A stretch of DNA of 64,000 nt. It comes from Sophora flavescens (taxonomy: Eukaryota > Streptophyta > Magnoliopsida > Fabales > Fabaceae). Position 1 is the stretch's first letter; the number at the start of each line of letters is the position of its first letter. The notes under the pieces are model-generated. The model was not told where the DNA came from. It did not search any database and worked only from the letters and a program-made list of their open reading frames with translations. Both the position numbers and the translations under genes were made by a program. The stretch covers positions 117,708,715 through 117,772,714 of the forward strand of contig CM061066.1 in the NCBI GenBank assembly GCA_030762895.1. Reading direction: 5' to 3'. Positions 11,646-22,557 of this stretch are shown here, one piece after another.

Positions 11646-12646
11646 CATCGAGTCCGTCGCAGCAGAGGGGGAAGTCTCCTGCACCCCTGGTATTAATAAT
11701 CATTCAATTTTTATATTGTTTAGGATAATATTTACCCTTTATTCATAATGATTTATATTGTTTGTTTAGGACCACGCAGCTCCTTCGAGACCGAGAAACA
11801 GTATCTCGCTGATAGCTCGTCTGGCTGCATGGGTGGCGACGTACCCTCAAGAAGACTTTGCAATTCCTTTGGAACATGACGGCGCCCGAACTGACTTGTT
11901 GCCTTATTTTAACATGACGGTGCATGTACGTACTAATATTTCGATATATTACGTAATTAACATTAACTAATTATTTCATTTCTTAGGTATTTGCATCGCC
12001 TTGCTATGAGGAGGGGTATCCTGTCTAGTTATGGATTCTTAGACCCCACCATCATTTAGGGTGATTTCTGCATAACCGGCGATGTCATGACCAGATACTT
12101 GCAATCTGTGGTCAATATTAGCCACGCTGAGGTATATATGGCACCACTTCTCAGGAACAGCCATTGGCAGTTATTCCTACTTTGTCCAGCATTGCATACA
12201 GTCATATTTCTTTGCTCGTTGCACTATCTGTTGGACCCTCATGTGAAATAGTATATTGATAGGTACGTAAAATCTTATTTAATTTGTAACTTTTATTTTA
12301 TTTTATTAAACATGCATGAACAAAAGTTTGACAATATTCATATTTTTTATCATATAGGGCATTGATTGCGTGTAGAATTGCTTGCGCAAATGGTAAAAGT
12401 AGGAGTGTAAAGGTAAAAAATAAGCTTACATGGATAATCCCAAAGGTAAGGAGTTTAATAAATAGTAATTATTATTATTATTACACTCAAACATTATTTT
12501 TACTTGTAATTAATTGATTAATTTCATATTGATTTGTAGTGCCGTAGACAACCCGGCAGTTGGGAGTGTGGCTACTATATCATGAAACATATGTTAGACA
12601 TTGTCTCCATTGGTATTAAAGATAAATGGAAGCAGGTAATAAATAG

Positions 12647-12696
<50 letters not shown>

Positions 12697-12783
12697 ATTA
12701 TGTTAATTAATTATATTATTTTTTGACTTAATTTAATTAATGTTTGCATTAATTTGAACTTGCAGGCTTTCGATCGACAATGA
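11646..12783 (+). pseudogene. Ulp1-like (C48) cysteine protease segment of CACTA 1
   Basis: Exon-like pieces separated by short AT-rich introns encode a Ulp1-type SUMO-protease fold. Near 12120-12260 the frame gives MAPLLRNSHWQLFLLCPALH, where the His of NSHW is the expected catalytic histidine, then CSLHYLLDPHVK. After introns, 12540-12635 gives CRRQPGSWECGYYIMKHML, containing the expected Gln and the nucleophile Cys of the Q...CG motif, followed by KDKWKQ and AFDRQ-stop near 12782. Members of this family cleave SUMO-like conjugates in the nucleus; Ulp1-like genes carried by plant CACTA and Mutator elements are known, though their role there is unsettled. Stops (near 12060 and 12250) indicate decay. 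It follows directly after the right-hand CATCG duplication, so the LTR-like insert separates it from the Transposase_24 exons upstream. Confidence 0.75.
12648..12690. repeat. (AT)n microsatellite in Ulp1 intron
   Basis: About 40 bases of AT repeat followed by a few GT units, inside the last intron-like gap of the Ulp1 segment. Confidence 0.9.
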
Positions 12784-13125
12784 ATCTAGCTTGACTATTA
12801 AGGAATTCACAAGCTTGAGGGAGCAGTTTGCGGAGTTTTTTTTTGGAGTATGCTAAAGAGAAACAAGTAGACTTAGATCCTAGGGATGTAATGTTTTAGT
12901 AATATACTTAGAACATTATTAAATTGTGTATATGATAATGACTTAATTAATTAGTTAGCTTAGCCAATTTTGGTAAAGTGTATATATGATATAAAATATT
13001 TATATATACAAAGCAATATAGCTTGATTCTGCCATTTGAATGAATTTCCGGTATCTGTGTGTATATCTGAAAGTTGCAGGTGCCATTTTTGTGAAGTTAA
13101 CTGATAGCAAACCAAATTTAAAAAA

Positions 13126-13436
13126 AAAAACTTGTAACAGCAGTGAAGACAATAACCGACGTTACAAGTTACATATAACAGCGGTTACTCTACACAACCG
13201 CTGTTACAAGTTAACTAGTAACAACGGTTATAAAACCAACCACCGTTACAAGTTACTTCATCCATTGCTTTACTATTCAATCTGACACTTGTAAAGGCGA
13301 TCTTCCCAACAACCACTGTTACAGATTTACTTGTAATAGTGGTTGTATAACCGACGTTTCAAGTTAAACTTGTAACGTCAGTTGAGTTAACGTTGAATCC
13401 AAATCTGACGTTAAAAGTCACTTTTAACCATTGTTA
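13126..13436. repeat. Right subterminal repeats of CACTA 1
   Basis: At least ten alternating inverted units such as TGTAACAGCAGTG, CGACGTTACAAGTT and ACAACCGCTGTTACAAGTT. They mirror the left block at 1660-1782 and precede the right terminus at 13457. Confidence 0.85.
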
Positions 13437-13457
13437 AAAGTGTTTCCTGCACTAGTG

Positions 13458-13638
13458 TGCCTAACTGATACACATGTGTATTATACCCATGTACGATATC
13501 TAACTACAACCGTTATACATATTAATACACCCATATATTACATTTGTGTATCTATTCAAACTAAACTACCTAATTCTGAATTAACTCCAACACATCTTTT
13601 AACAACCACTTTTAAAAACACACATCCATTGTAGAACA
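13458..13638 (-). repeat. Copia LTR, outer half (split by CACTA 1)
   Basis: Begins with the right copy of the TGC target duplication and continues the LTR interrupted at 1635, ending in CATTGTAGAACA at 13638, so that the minus strand starts TGTTCTAC. The proposed outer boundary rests on the TG...CA ends only; I could not confirm a 5-bp host duplication because the opposite end of the element is outside the window or lost. Confidence 0.5.
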
Positions 13639-13825
13639 ATTCCTTGGATCAAGCACCCTTTCACAAAAACTGAATCTGCTTAGGACCCAAATTCATCATT
13701 GTCACCTCCCCACTTAGTACGTCGCACAATCAAAGACCATAGAGTACATCACTGACCAACATTGAAGGGACTTGTGCGTCCCTTCACCCATTTATATATC
13801 TCTAATTTGAAAAAAAAATGGGTAA

Positions 13826-14039
13826 TGTTGAATCAGAATTGAATTAATTTTTGTATTGATAATGTTGAATCTCATTGTACAGAGTAAGAGGTGTTTATAT
13901 AACACCTTGGATACAAAGGAGGAGATAAGCAACTCCAAGACTTACTCAAGAGGAAAACAAAACTAATCAAGAAACAAACTAATAGCTAATTAATAATGGA
14001 TAAAACAAAAATAACAAACAGAATATATGCTTAATCCAA
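13826..14039 (-). repeat. 3' LTR of copia 2
   Basis: Plus-strand ends TGTTGAATCAG and CTTAATCCA give TG...CA termini for a short LTR of about 214 bp. On the minus strand a TATATAAACACC box lies about mid-way. It abuts the polypurine tract at 14042-14057, which fixes the right boundary; the left boundary is less certain. Confidence 0.65.
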
Positions 14040-14041
14040 TA

Positions 14042-14057
14042 GTCCCCCTCAAGCTGG
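14042..14057 (-). promoter_or_regulatory. Polypurine tract of copia 2
   Basis: The minus strand reads CCAGCTTGAGGGGGAC immediately before the LTR. A tract of this kind primes plus-strand synthesis and marks the start of the 3' LTR. Confidence 0.8.
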
Positions 14058-15468
14058 AGAGTGGATCGCTTTCAATCCCAGCTTGCTCACAAGGTTGTTG
14101 AAGGAAGAGGATCAAGTGACTTAGTCAGTAAATCCGCCAGCTGATCTGAGCTTGAAATGGGTAGAAGATGGAATAAGTGTGCTTGCAACTTCTCACGGAC
14201 CACATGGCAATCTAACTCAATATGTTTGGTACGCTCATGGAATGAAGAGTTAGATGATATATGCCTTGCGGACTGACTGTCACAATAGAGCAGAGCAGGT
14301 TGCATGAATGGAATCCGAAGATCCTGGAGTAAATAGCTCAGCCATTGCAACTCATAGACAGTTGAAGCAAGAGCTCTGTATTCAGCTTCAGAAGATGATT
14401 TTGAAACTGTAGCTTGCTTTTTGGACTTCCATGAGATGAGGGAAGAACCAAGGAATATGCAGTAACCTGTGCTTGATCTGCGGGTTTCAGGGCAAGTAGC
14501 CCTGTCCGAGTCACTGAAACCCTTGAGTTGAAGAGCAAAATTTGTTGGGTAAAAGAGTCCATTAGCGGGTGAGCCTTTGATGTACCTAAGGACCCGAAGA
14601 GCAGCTTCCTGATGAAGGGTGATAGGACTGCTCATGAACTGACTTAGCTGCTGAACAGAGAAGCTAATGTCTGGTCTTGTAGTTGTCAAATAGAGTAGCT
14701 TGCCCACTAGTCTTCGATAGGAGCCGTGGTGCGTTAATGGAGTGCCTTCGTTGAGTTGTTAATCTGGTAGCTTTGGCAATTGGGGTGGAGGCAGGTTTGG
14801 AAGCCAATAAGCCACATTCACTTAAGATATCGAGTGCATATTTCCTTTGGCATATATGTAGGCCAGCTTTGGAACGAGCAATCTCCAATCCTAGAAAATA
14901 CTTCAAATGTCCCAAATCTTTAATTTTGAAGTGGAGTGTAAATCAGTTTTGACAGATTCTATTTCATGAATGTTATTGCCTGCAAGGATTAGGTCATCGA
15001 CATATACCAATAAAACAGTAAATGATGAATGTGATGCTTTAATGAATAAAGAATGATCTGAAAGAGATTGAGAGAAGCCCTTGTTTTTCAAAAAGGAAGA
15101 CAATCTAGCAAACCATTGGCGGCTAGATTGTTTTAAACCATAAATGGATTTTAAAAGTTTGCAAACTTGGGTAGGTTTTGGTGTAGATAGGCCTGTAGGA
15201 GGCTGCGTATAGACCTCCTCCTCTAGGTTTCCATGTAAAAAGGCATTATGCACATCTAATTGATAAAGGAACCAATTGTTAGTAGATGCAATAGCTAACA
15301 AAAGTCTAATTGTAGTTACTTTAGCAACGGGTGAATAAGTATCAAAGAAATCTAGACCCTCAATTTGATTAAAACCTTTAGCTACTAAGCGAACTTTATA
15401 CCTTTCAATTGTACCATCGTCTTTGTATTTAATCTTATAGACCCATTTTGAACCAACGAGGGATTTTC
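14058..15468 (-). pseudogene. pol: Copia 2 reverse transcriptase and RNase H
   Basis: From about 15468 leftward the frame reads SLVGSKWVYKIKYK, then RLVAKGFNQIEGLDF, YQLDVHNAFLHGNLEEEVY (first catalytic Asp), YGLKQSSRQWFARL and VLLVYVDDLILAGN (the YVDD active site). A frame break near 14910 moves to GHLKYFLGLEIARSK; another near 14750 leads into MGKLLYLTTTRPDISFSVQQ and RNase H motifs FSDSDRATC, SKSSSEAEYRAL and LLYCDSQSA, ending with HIELDCHVVREKL and LADLLTKSL. The protein copies element RNA to DNA in the cytoplasmic particle. Domain order is complete but at least two frameshifts and one stop (before GKSLVG at about 15470) inactivate it. The RNase H keeps the Asp-Glu-Asp residues. Confidence 0.9.
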
Positions 15469-15469
15469 C

Positions 15470-16717
15470 CTAAGGAAGGTCGGTGTATGTCCAAGTTTTA
15501 TTAGCAAGCAGAGCATCAATTTCAGAACTCATGGCTTGAATCCAATGATCATTTTTAATAGCTTGAAGGTAAGTTTTAGGTTCATCATGTGAAGAGATGG
15601 CAAAAGTATAATGTAAGTGATGAGGAGAGAGTTTAGAGTAGGAAATGACAGAGGAAAGAGGATACATGATAGTAGTATTCGCATGGTAAGCAGGATTGTT
15701 ACAATGAAAATCTTTTAGATATGATGGTGGATGTCTATGCCTTTCAGATCTTCTTAGATTAGGGGCATTGTTATCTAAGGGATCCTCAGGTGCAGCAGGG
15801 GACATGTTTGGGGAAGGTGCAGCAATATCAGAGCTAGGTGTGTGCAGAGGTGGTGAAGGGGCAGCAACATTAGAGTGAGGTGTGTGCATAGGTGGTGAAG
15901 GTGCTGCAATATCAGAAGGAGTAGTATGTGAAATAGAGCTATGCAGACCATCATGTTGATATGAATGGTTGAAATCAAAGATGAAAGCAGGATCAGTATT
16001 TGGCAGATTAGAATGATTAGCATGATGAAGAGAGTCTGATGCATAGTTGTATGGAAAAGAAGTTTCATAAAAAATGGCATTTCTAGATAGAAATAAATCA
16101 TGTGTATGCAAGTCAAAAAACATATAGCCCTTAGTGCCTGGTTTAAAACCTAAAAATATACATTTCCTAGCCCTTGAGTCAAGTTTATGTCTTTGTTGAG
16201 TTAATGTTGAAGCAAAGGCAAGACAACCAAAAACATTAAGATCCATGAAGTTAGGAGAAGTGTTATACAGTTTAGCATATGGTATTTCATTGTCTAAAAC
16301 AGGGCTTGGCATTCGGTTAATGAGATGGACAGAATGACAGAGAGCATAGCTCCAAAAGGTTTTGGGTAAGTTTGATTGGAAAAGCAATGCCCTAGTTACA
16401 TTGAGGAGGTGTCTATGTTTCCTCTCTACTATAGAGTTTTGTTGAGGGGTTTCCACACAAGATGTTTGGTGGATAATCCCGAGGGAAGAGTAATAGGATG
16501 GCATGTGGAATTCTTTGCCATTGTCAGTCCTAAGAATCTGTATTTTTACAGAAAATTGAGTGGAAATAAGATTGAAAAAATGACTAATGCAAGTTCTAGT
16601 ATCTGACTTAGTTTTAAGCAAATAAATCCATGTATATCTAATGTAATCATCAACAATAGTTAAGAAGTAATAGTGACCTTGAATGGATGCAATGCCAATG
16701 GGACCCCAAATATCCAT
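15470..16717 (-). pseudogene. pol: Copia 2 integrase
   Basis: Open over 415 codons. The catalytic D,D,E triad is visible: Asp in MDIWGPIG, Asp in LRTDNGKEF, and Glu in PQQNSIVERKHRHLLN. Downstream are INRMPSPVL, FGCLAFAST, and the copia C-terminal motif KCIFLGFKPGTKGY. A proline/serine/histidine-rich linker (15770-15950) contains a repeated unit around AAPSPP and HTPHS before the RT begins. The upstream frame join with gag-protease at about 16700 is out of register, indicating a frameshift. Integrase inserts the cDNA in the nucleus; this copy looks catalytically preserved within the domain but sits in a broken polyprotein. Confidence 0.9.
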
Positions 16718-18270
16718 ATGAGGGCAAACGGATGCAATGTAACAGAATCACTAACAGGGAAGGGTAATCTAGCTTGCTTAGCATAGTGACAACAATCACA
16801 AATCAATCTTTTATTAAAGGAAATGTAAGGAAAGTTGGTACATAATTGTTGTAAAACAGAAACAGAAGGGTGTCCTAATCTAAATTGCCACAAATCAAAA
16901 GAATTAGAGGGAATGTTGGTAGTAGCAGTGGGTAAACTAAGAGAAGTATGTTTATTGGAGAAAGAAGATGGAATGCCATTGTAGATGTAGAGATTGTTGG
17001 TGACCTCAGCTTGCCCAATCATCTTCAGGGTAGACTGAGCCTGAATAATGCAAGATTCAGAAGTTAGTAATAGGTGACATTGTAAAGCAGTAGTTAGCCG
17101 ATGAATAGATATTAAATTAAAATGAAATTCAAGAATATAGAGAACATTAGTAAGATAAAAGTCTTTGTTAAAAGAGATAGTTCCTGATGATTTTGCATAA
17201 AGAATAGTGCCATTGGGTAGCTTAATAAGAATGGGAGAGATAGATTTACAAAAAGAAAAACATTCAAGATAAGGACAAATATGATCACTTGCACCTGAAT
17301 CAAGGACCCAAGTGAAGTAAGGGGAAATGCAATTACCTGTCTTGATGGCACCCGAAACCACATGGTGGTTGGTGTCTGAAGAAGATGGTTTACTCACTGT
17401 GTTTACGTTTGAAGTTGAATCTTGTTTAGAAGAATGAAGCAAGTTGTTCAAGTATTGGTAATCTTCTTTGGAGATGGGGAAAGAAGAATCAGCAGGAGCA
17501 GCTTTCACAGGGTATTCAATTCTAGGAATGTCAGTGGATGTAGCAGCTGCCAATTGAGGAGAAGAGTTGGGATTCCTAGTCCTATACCCAAGAGGGAATC
17601 CGTGTTTAAAATAACAACTATCAATTGTATGATTGGTGCGGTTACAGTGAGTACATAGCATGGAATTTCTAGAGTTGTTGCGGCCTCTCCCCCTTCCATG
17701 AGATGGTTGGTTTCTGGTTTGTAAAAAAGTGGTACTTGAGAGGGTTGAAGCATCAGGAAGAATGGAAGGGGTGCGTTCTTGTTGAACAACCATAGAGTAT
17801 GTTGTACTAATAGAAGGTAGGGGATTCATGATGAGGATTTGGCTTCGAACAGGTTGAAATGTCTCATTGAGGCCTTTCAAGAAACATATAACATGCTCCT
17901 TGTCTTTATAGGTTTGAACTGATTTGCTCAAATCACAAGTGCAGATATGCAAACATGAACAAGAAGGGATTGGGCGAAGGAATTCCAGCTCATCCCAAAG
18001 GATTTTCATATTAGTGAAGAAATTTGATAAAGATATGTCACCTTGTTTCATAGAATGTAGTTCTTGAAGTAAATCAGACATACGAAAATGGTTACCACGG
18101 GTGAATCGAATTTCAAGGTCGAGCTAGAAATCCCTAGCAGTGTCGAACGAAGTCGTGCTTTGGGAGATTTGTGGAGAAAGGGTGCGAGTGATCCAAGAAA
18201 TGACCATGTGATCCAAGAAGGGTCATTCCATTCTATGAGGGTTACACATCTCTTTCAAAATGTTCCTTTT
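16660..18270 (-). pseudogene. gag: Copia 2 gag and protease
   Basis: Open from 18081 to 16660 with the gag helix region (MSDLLQELHSMKQGDISLSN, FLKGLNETFQPVRSQILIMN), a zinc knuckle CTHCNRTNHTIDSC (C-X2-C-X4-H-X4-C) near 17650, the aspartic protease motif VLDSGASDHICP near 17310, and the gag-pre-integrase zinc motif with FRLGHPS and CDCCHYAKQARLPFP. Frame reading can be extended upstream of 18081 through LDLEIRFTRGNHF and MVISWITRTLSPQISQ, but a TAG replaces the Trp codon near 18125, so the true gag start lay further upstream and has been lost. The family usually has about 80 more residues before this point. Confidence 0.9.
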
Positions 18271-18351
18271 TTTTTTAGCCATTTTGATCGATGATGGTGG
18301 TTGCTTTTATAGTTTGTAGCTGATTAGATTCATTTATTTGTTGGCAATTTC

Positions 18352-19300
18352 TCCGGAACCCATGAAGATTTAAGGGTTTCGGTACCCTTATTATATGGAC
18401 CAACTGATTTGTGTCAAATATGTAAGTGTTTTGCTATCTTATTTTCTTAAAATTACATATTAGTCCTTTGATTTACTTTGTGTTGAAATTTAGTCCTCAA
18501 ATCAATTTCTGAAATGTTCTCCAATCTGTTCCATTATATCCCAACCTCCTGAAATCATTCAAAGTTGAAAATTTCTTAATTCCATTTCAAATCCCAAACT
18601 ATAATCCATCAGTAGTTTAGTATCATCTTATGTAAATTCATCCATTGAAATAAAAAATATGAAGTTGCATCATATTGCTGGATAACATTACCAAGGTATT
18701 CCAAATCCTAATTACAATATTTCAAAACCAAAAGATTGGACCAAAAACGACCAACAGTACAAGAAGTCAAAAATATAAACCACAAGATTAAACAAGTAAT
18801 TAAACTGCTCAAATCATGTGTTTGATTCTTGCATGGATCTTTGTTTCATCAACTGTGTCCGGTGCCAAAACGATGACACTACCACATTTCAAACCATTAT
18901 CAGTGCATAATTTAATCCATTGTTTTCTTAGATAAGCTTCAACCTCTTCCCCATTTTTACGGTGCACTTGAATTTGTGACCCAATTTATCCCCGATCATC
19001 ACTTCACTTTGCCCGGTTAAATTTGGATGCAAACTAGCTCCTGACGAGTGAGGCATGATTTTTCAATTCTAGAACACCCATTTCACTTATAGATCTGAAG
19101 CATCATGTCACTCAACATGTGACCCATAGTTTGAAATGGAAGGACTCAAGAATAAAGGTATAAAATACAGGGACCGAACTACAAAATTTAAAAGTACTTG
19201 ACAACTAACGTGACATGAATTAAGTTATCACTTATCACTCAATAATATGGCAAGGTTGTAAGGGTACCGAAACCCTTCAATCATTGTGGGTACCGCAGCC
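18352..19300. mobile_element. Candidate non-autonomous DNA element bounded by inverted repeats
   Basis: A 19-bp perfect inverted repeat, AAGGGTTTCGGTACCCTTA at 18372-18390 and its complement at 19259-19277, bounds about 0.9 kb. Similarity continues outward imperfectly (CGGAACCCATGA on the left against CGGTACCCACAATGA on the complement of the right), giving total arms of about 38 bp. Each arm is itself nearly palindromic. I could not identify a target-site duplication or assign a superfamily; a Mutator-like or hAT-like non-autonomous element are both possible. It contains a broken B3-like reading frame on the minus strand and lies at the lost 5' end of copia 2. Confidence 0.5.
18802..19057 (-). 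pseudogene. Broken B3-like domain reading frame
   Basis: From an ATG near 19055 the minus strand reads MPHSSGASLHPNLTGQ, EVMIGDKLGHKFKCTVK and then, after a single-base loss in an A-run near 18956, NGEEVEAYLRKQWIKLC, DNGLKCGSVIVLAP and KIHARIKHMI-stop. The pattern W-x3-C-x-DNGLK-x-G-x-V-x-V resembles the C-terminal half of plant B3 DNA-binding domains (W..F...NGL..GD..VF). The usual Asp after Gly is Ser here. About 84 residues remain and no upstream domain is visible. If correct, it is a captured host transcription-factor fragment inside an inverted-repeat element, but the similarity is by eye only. Confidence 0.4.
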
Positions 19301-19704
19301 ACGCCCCTATCTGTACTCTTTCAGGCATGCTCTCCTTTAGGTACATCTTGTACCTTTTGGTTAGTTGTGTCTTTTTAATAATTTTTTGACTTATAAAAAA
19401 TAATAATAAAATTTAATTGGTATATATTATTAGTGTAAATATTTTTAAATTGTCATTTAATTATAAATTATTATATCATTGAAAAATGTTGACTTTTATG
19501 ATAGTAACTTTAATTAAAAGTCACACATAAAATAATTTGTGATCAATTGACGGTATAAAAAAATTTACATTGATAATATATGAAAATTAAACTCACAACA
19601 ATGTCCTTTTATTTTCCTTTTTTCTTTTTGTTTTTTTTTAAAAAAAACTCATTTTCGTTTTAATGAGACTAAATACCGGTAGCGAAAAAAACTAATTACT
19701 CTAA
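19301..19704. other. AT-rich spacer; possible LINE tail
   Basis: No coding sequence. The stretch 19310-19410 ends in TTTTTGACTTATAAAAAAT, which resembles the 3' end of plant LINEs, but there is no upstream ORF or duplication to confirm this. A T/A-rich low-complexity block lies at 19618-19650. Confidence 0.3.
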
Positions 19705-19728
19705 GGGTACGTTTGGATGAGGGAATTG

Positions 19729-20863
19729 AAAAATCAAAGGAATTTGAAATCTAGGAAATTCAATTGCTTCAATTGAATTCCCTTCATTTGCAAATTTTCT
19801 TGTTTGTATAAAGTAATTAAATTCCCATCATTTGCAAAACTTCTTGTTTGGATAAAGTAATCCAAAGTAATTGAATTCCCTTCATTTGCCTAATTTCTTG
19901 TTTGGATAAAGTAATTGAATACCCTTCATTTATAAAATTCATTATTCGAATAAAATAATTAATTTTCTTTGAATTACCTTATTTAAATAAAATAATCAAT
20001 TTTCCCTCTTTCATAATTCATAACTAAACAAAAAATAGTATTATTTACAAGTATACACAAATATAAACCATGTATCTATAAATGATATTTTCCTCCATAC
20101 AAAGAATGTCATATACACATATAAACCATATATCTACTAAAATTTTTCATCCTTTGAACTAAATGTAATATACTCTATACTGTCTTATTCACAAATATAA
20201 GCTATATATCTATTAAAAATCAAAGGGGAGCGTTCACAATAACTGCATCAAGTGAAAGTGCTCGTAAAAATACAGGCCAAAAACATTCTTCTGAGCATGG
20301 TTGCAACTTTGAAGAAACATGGGTGATTGGAGTCCATCAAGGAATAGATTTTGCTGCCAGAAAGATGCAATAAGAATTAGAAGGAAACCATGGAGATATT
20401 AGTAACACTCATGTTTTAGACATTAGCCAATAAGTGTTAAATGGGATATCAAAAAATTGAACTATGCAGTAGGAAAACTATCCAAAATCAAAATCCTGTA
20501 AACAAAACTAAAACAGAACCAATGTGTACTATTATCCTAAACTGCATAACCAATACAATGGCAAGTTAGCAAATCTATTCCTTTGACTATAGCACCAACA
20601 TAACCAGCGGCAAGTCACAAATGAACCACTCCACCAGTTGATCAAACCACCAGTTGATCAAACCTGCACCACTCCACCTTGCCAAAGAGATGAAACTGAT
20701 ACAGATTGGGCAAGTATGTTGCTGCAACAAAAAATCTGCTAGGCAGAAAACACCTGATGCCAGTAATGCAGAAATTCTGCTAGGTAGAAAATAGTAAAAC
20801 CGAACTGCAGATAAACATAAAAGTAGAAGAAATCCATGATATTCAATGTATTAAACTATATAT
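19729..20863. other. Left arm of the Harbinger element, non-coding
   Basis: Repeats of a unit around AATTCCCTTCATTTGC / TTTCTTGTTTGGATAAAGTA occur three to four times between 19780 and 19930, typical of subterminal repeats. From 20220 to 20860 no coding sequence is recognised; a small direct repeat CCAGTTGATCAAAC lies near 20633-20662. Confidence 0.5.
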
Positions 20864-21316
20864 CACTAGTGGAAATAATGTAATATACGGGAACGTTTTA
20901 CGTCAGTTGACCATATGTTTGACGTTAAAAATGAGGCGGTGACAGTTTTGTAAATATTAAATCACTATTTGCGTCAGTTGTTTAATGAACTGATGTTAAA
21001 AGTGATTATTAACACTTTTAACGTCAGTTGTTTATACAACTGACGTTAGAAGTGTGATTTTTACTTCAGTTAAATAAATAACTGACGTAAATAATCAACT
21101 CATTCCTATCTTTCTTTCGTTGTCATCTCCCTGTTGTCACTCTTAACGCAGATCATCACTCCATATATAGTGCAGTTTATTTCTAATCTTTTTTTTAAAA
21201 AAGTTTATTTTTAATCTTAATTAATTAGCTTGAATTAGTAAACAAATTCTTGTGCAAATTAAAATAAATAAACACTTAACATAAAACAAGTTATATATGT
21301 ATAATCAAATCGTATC

Positions 21317-21640
21317 TCATTGAAGCGATTCATAAGTTACAATTACATGATTGAAAGATAAAAAATTTCCACAAGATAGCACTAAAATATAAAAAAGGTT
21401 CTGCTTCAATATCATTTTCTTCTCAGTCCTGTCCTCAGAAACTCCAATATTGGATGCATCTCCTCCCTTACTTGAAGTCCTTGATGCTCCATCTGAATCC
21501 ACAGTCAATTTGGAGCCAAAGCAGAGTGAAGGGTGCACTCGATCTGTTTCAGCAATATTCTTGGAACAGCCACTTGGTTCCAAAGCTGAGGTTTTGGAAC
21601 TGTAGCTGCTGATTCTCCAGAAGGATGATAGTGTGTGCAA
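21317..21640 (-). CDS. Unrecognised 107-codon ORF in the CACTA 2 left arm
   Basis: The frame reads ISSYSSKTSALEPSGCSKN, HPSLCFGSKLTVDSDGASRT and GGDASNIGVSEDRTEKK before turning hydrophobic at the end (NLFYILVLSCG). The first 75 residues are Ser/Gly-rich and look more like protein than the AT-rich surroundings; the last 25 look like readthrough into non-coding sequence. It lies between two blocks of subterminal repeats, where coding sequence of the element's own is not expected. A captured host exon is possible, but I do not recognise it, and chance is not excluded. Confidence 0.25.
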   Translation of the reverse strand: MHTLSSFWRISSYSSKTSALEPSGCSKNIAETDRVHPSLCFGSKLTVDSDGASRTSSKGGDASNIGVSEDRTEKKMILKQNLFYILVLSCGNFLSFNHVIVTYESLQ

Positions 21641-22060
21641 TTCACATAATGTGATTTACACACCCTTATCACCCATGTAATGCGATTTACACAACCTCAG
21701 AAGTTGTTTGACCATTAAGACAGAGACCTTTAAGTCTAGGTATAGGAAGAAAGAGTGATGAAGTTAATCTCCATGGCAGAGCCATATTGTGAAGCAGAAA
21801 AATTAAAGGAAGGAAGGAAGCTATTTATAGGAGTAGGGGATGAAGTTACTAGGCGTCGTAAGTTGCTAAAAAATTAAATTGATCATTAAGAGCATTAGGT
21901 TCCAAGGCGCATTGGGAGTTGGCAGTCATATATTATAAACGTGCAGAAAAGAAAACGCCCGAAGGAATAGGAAGAAATAGACCAAGTCTAGGTATAAACT
22001 TAGTGCTCATAAAGAGGATTATAGGTTACAATGTGCATGGGTAAGTAGCACAGCAGTAAT

Positions 22061-22557
22061 GGGTAATTAAGTAGCAGAGTAGTCAAAGGAATGAATGCTT
22101 TTGCAGAAACTTATACACTTTTAGCGTCAGTTGTTGAATAAAACTGACGTTAAAAGTGTTTTTAAAATAAAAAATATTTATTTTTAACGTCAGTTGTTTA
22201 TACAACTGAGCGTTAAAAAGTGTGATTTTTACTTCAGTTAAATAAACAGTTGACGTAAATAATCCTATATCCCTATCTGAAATGCCCTGTTGTCACTCTT
22301 AACACAGGTCAATGGGTAAGTAGCAGAGTAGTCAAAGGAATGAATGTTTTTGCAGAAACATATACACTGTTAACGTCAGTTGTTGAATAAAACTGAAGTT
22401 AAAAGTGTTTTTAAAATAAAAAATATTTATTTTTAACGTCTGTTGTTTATACAATTGACGTTAAAAGTGTGATTTTTACTTCAGTTAAATAAATAGCTGA
22501 CGTAAATAATCCTATATCCCTATCTGAAATGCCCTGTTGTCACTCTTAACACAGGTC
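22061..22557. repeat. Tandem duplication, about 245 bp, in CACTA 2 left arm
   Basis: Copy 1 (22061-22310) and copy 2 (22314-22557) both run from GGGTAA...GTAGCAGAGTAGTC to CTCTTAACACAGGTC, with few differences. Each copy contains two inverted AACGTCAGTTG blocks, so the duplication doubles that part of the binding-site array. A partial third match, CTGTTGTCACTCTTAACGCAG, lies at 21131-21151. Confidence 0.9.

Larger units (their letters stand above)
13826..18300 (-). mobile_element. Ty1/copia element 2, 5'-truncated
   Basis: Minus-strand element with gag, protease, integrase, RT and RNase H in the Ty1/copia order, a 3' LTR at 13826-14039 and a polypurine tract beside it. The 5' LTR, primer site and gag N-terminus are missing; the readable sequence stops near 18300 close to an inverted-repeat element. 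Several stops and frame breaks show it is inactive. Confidence 0.9.
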
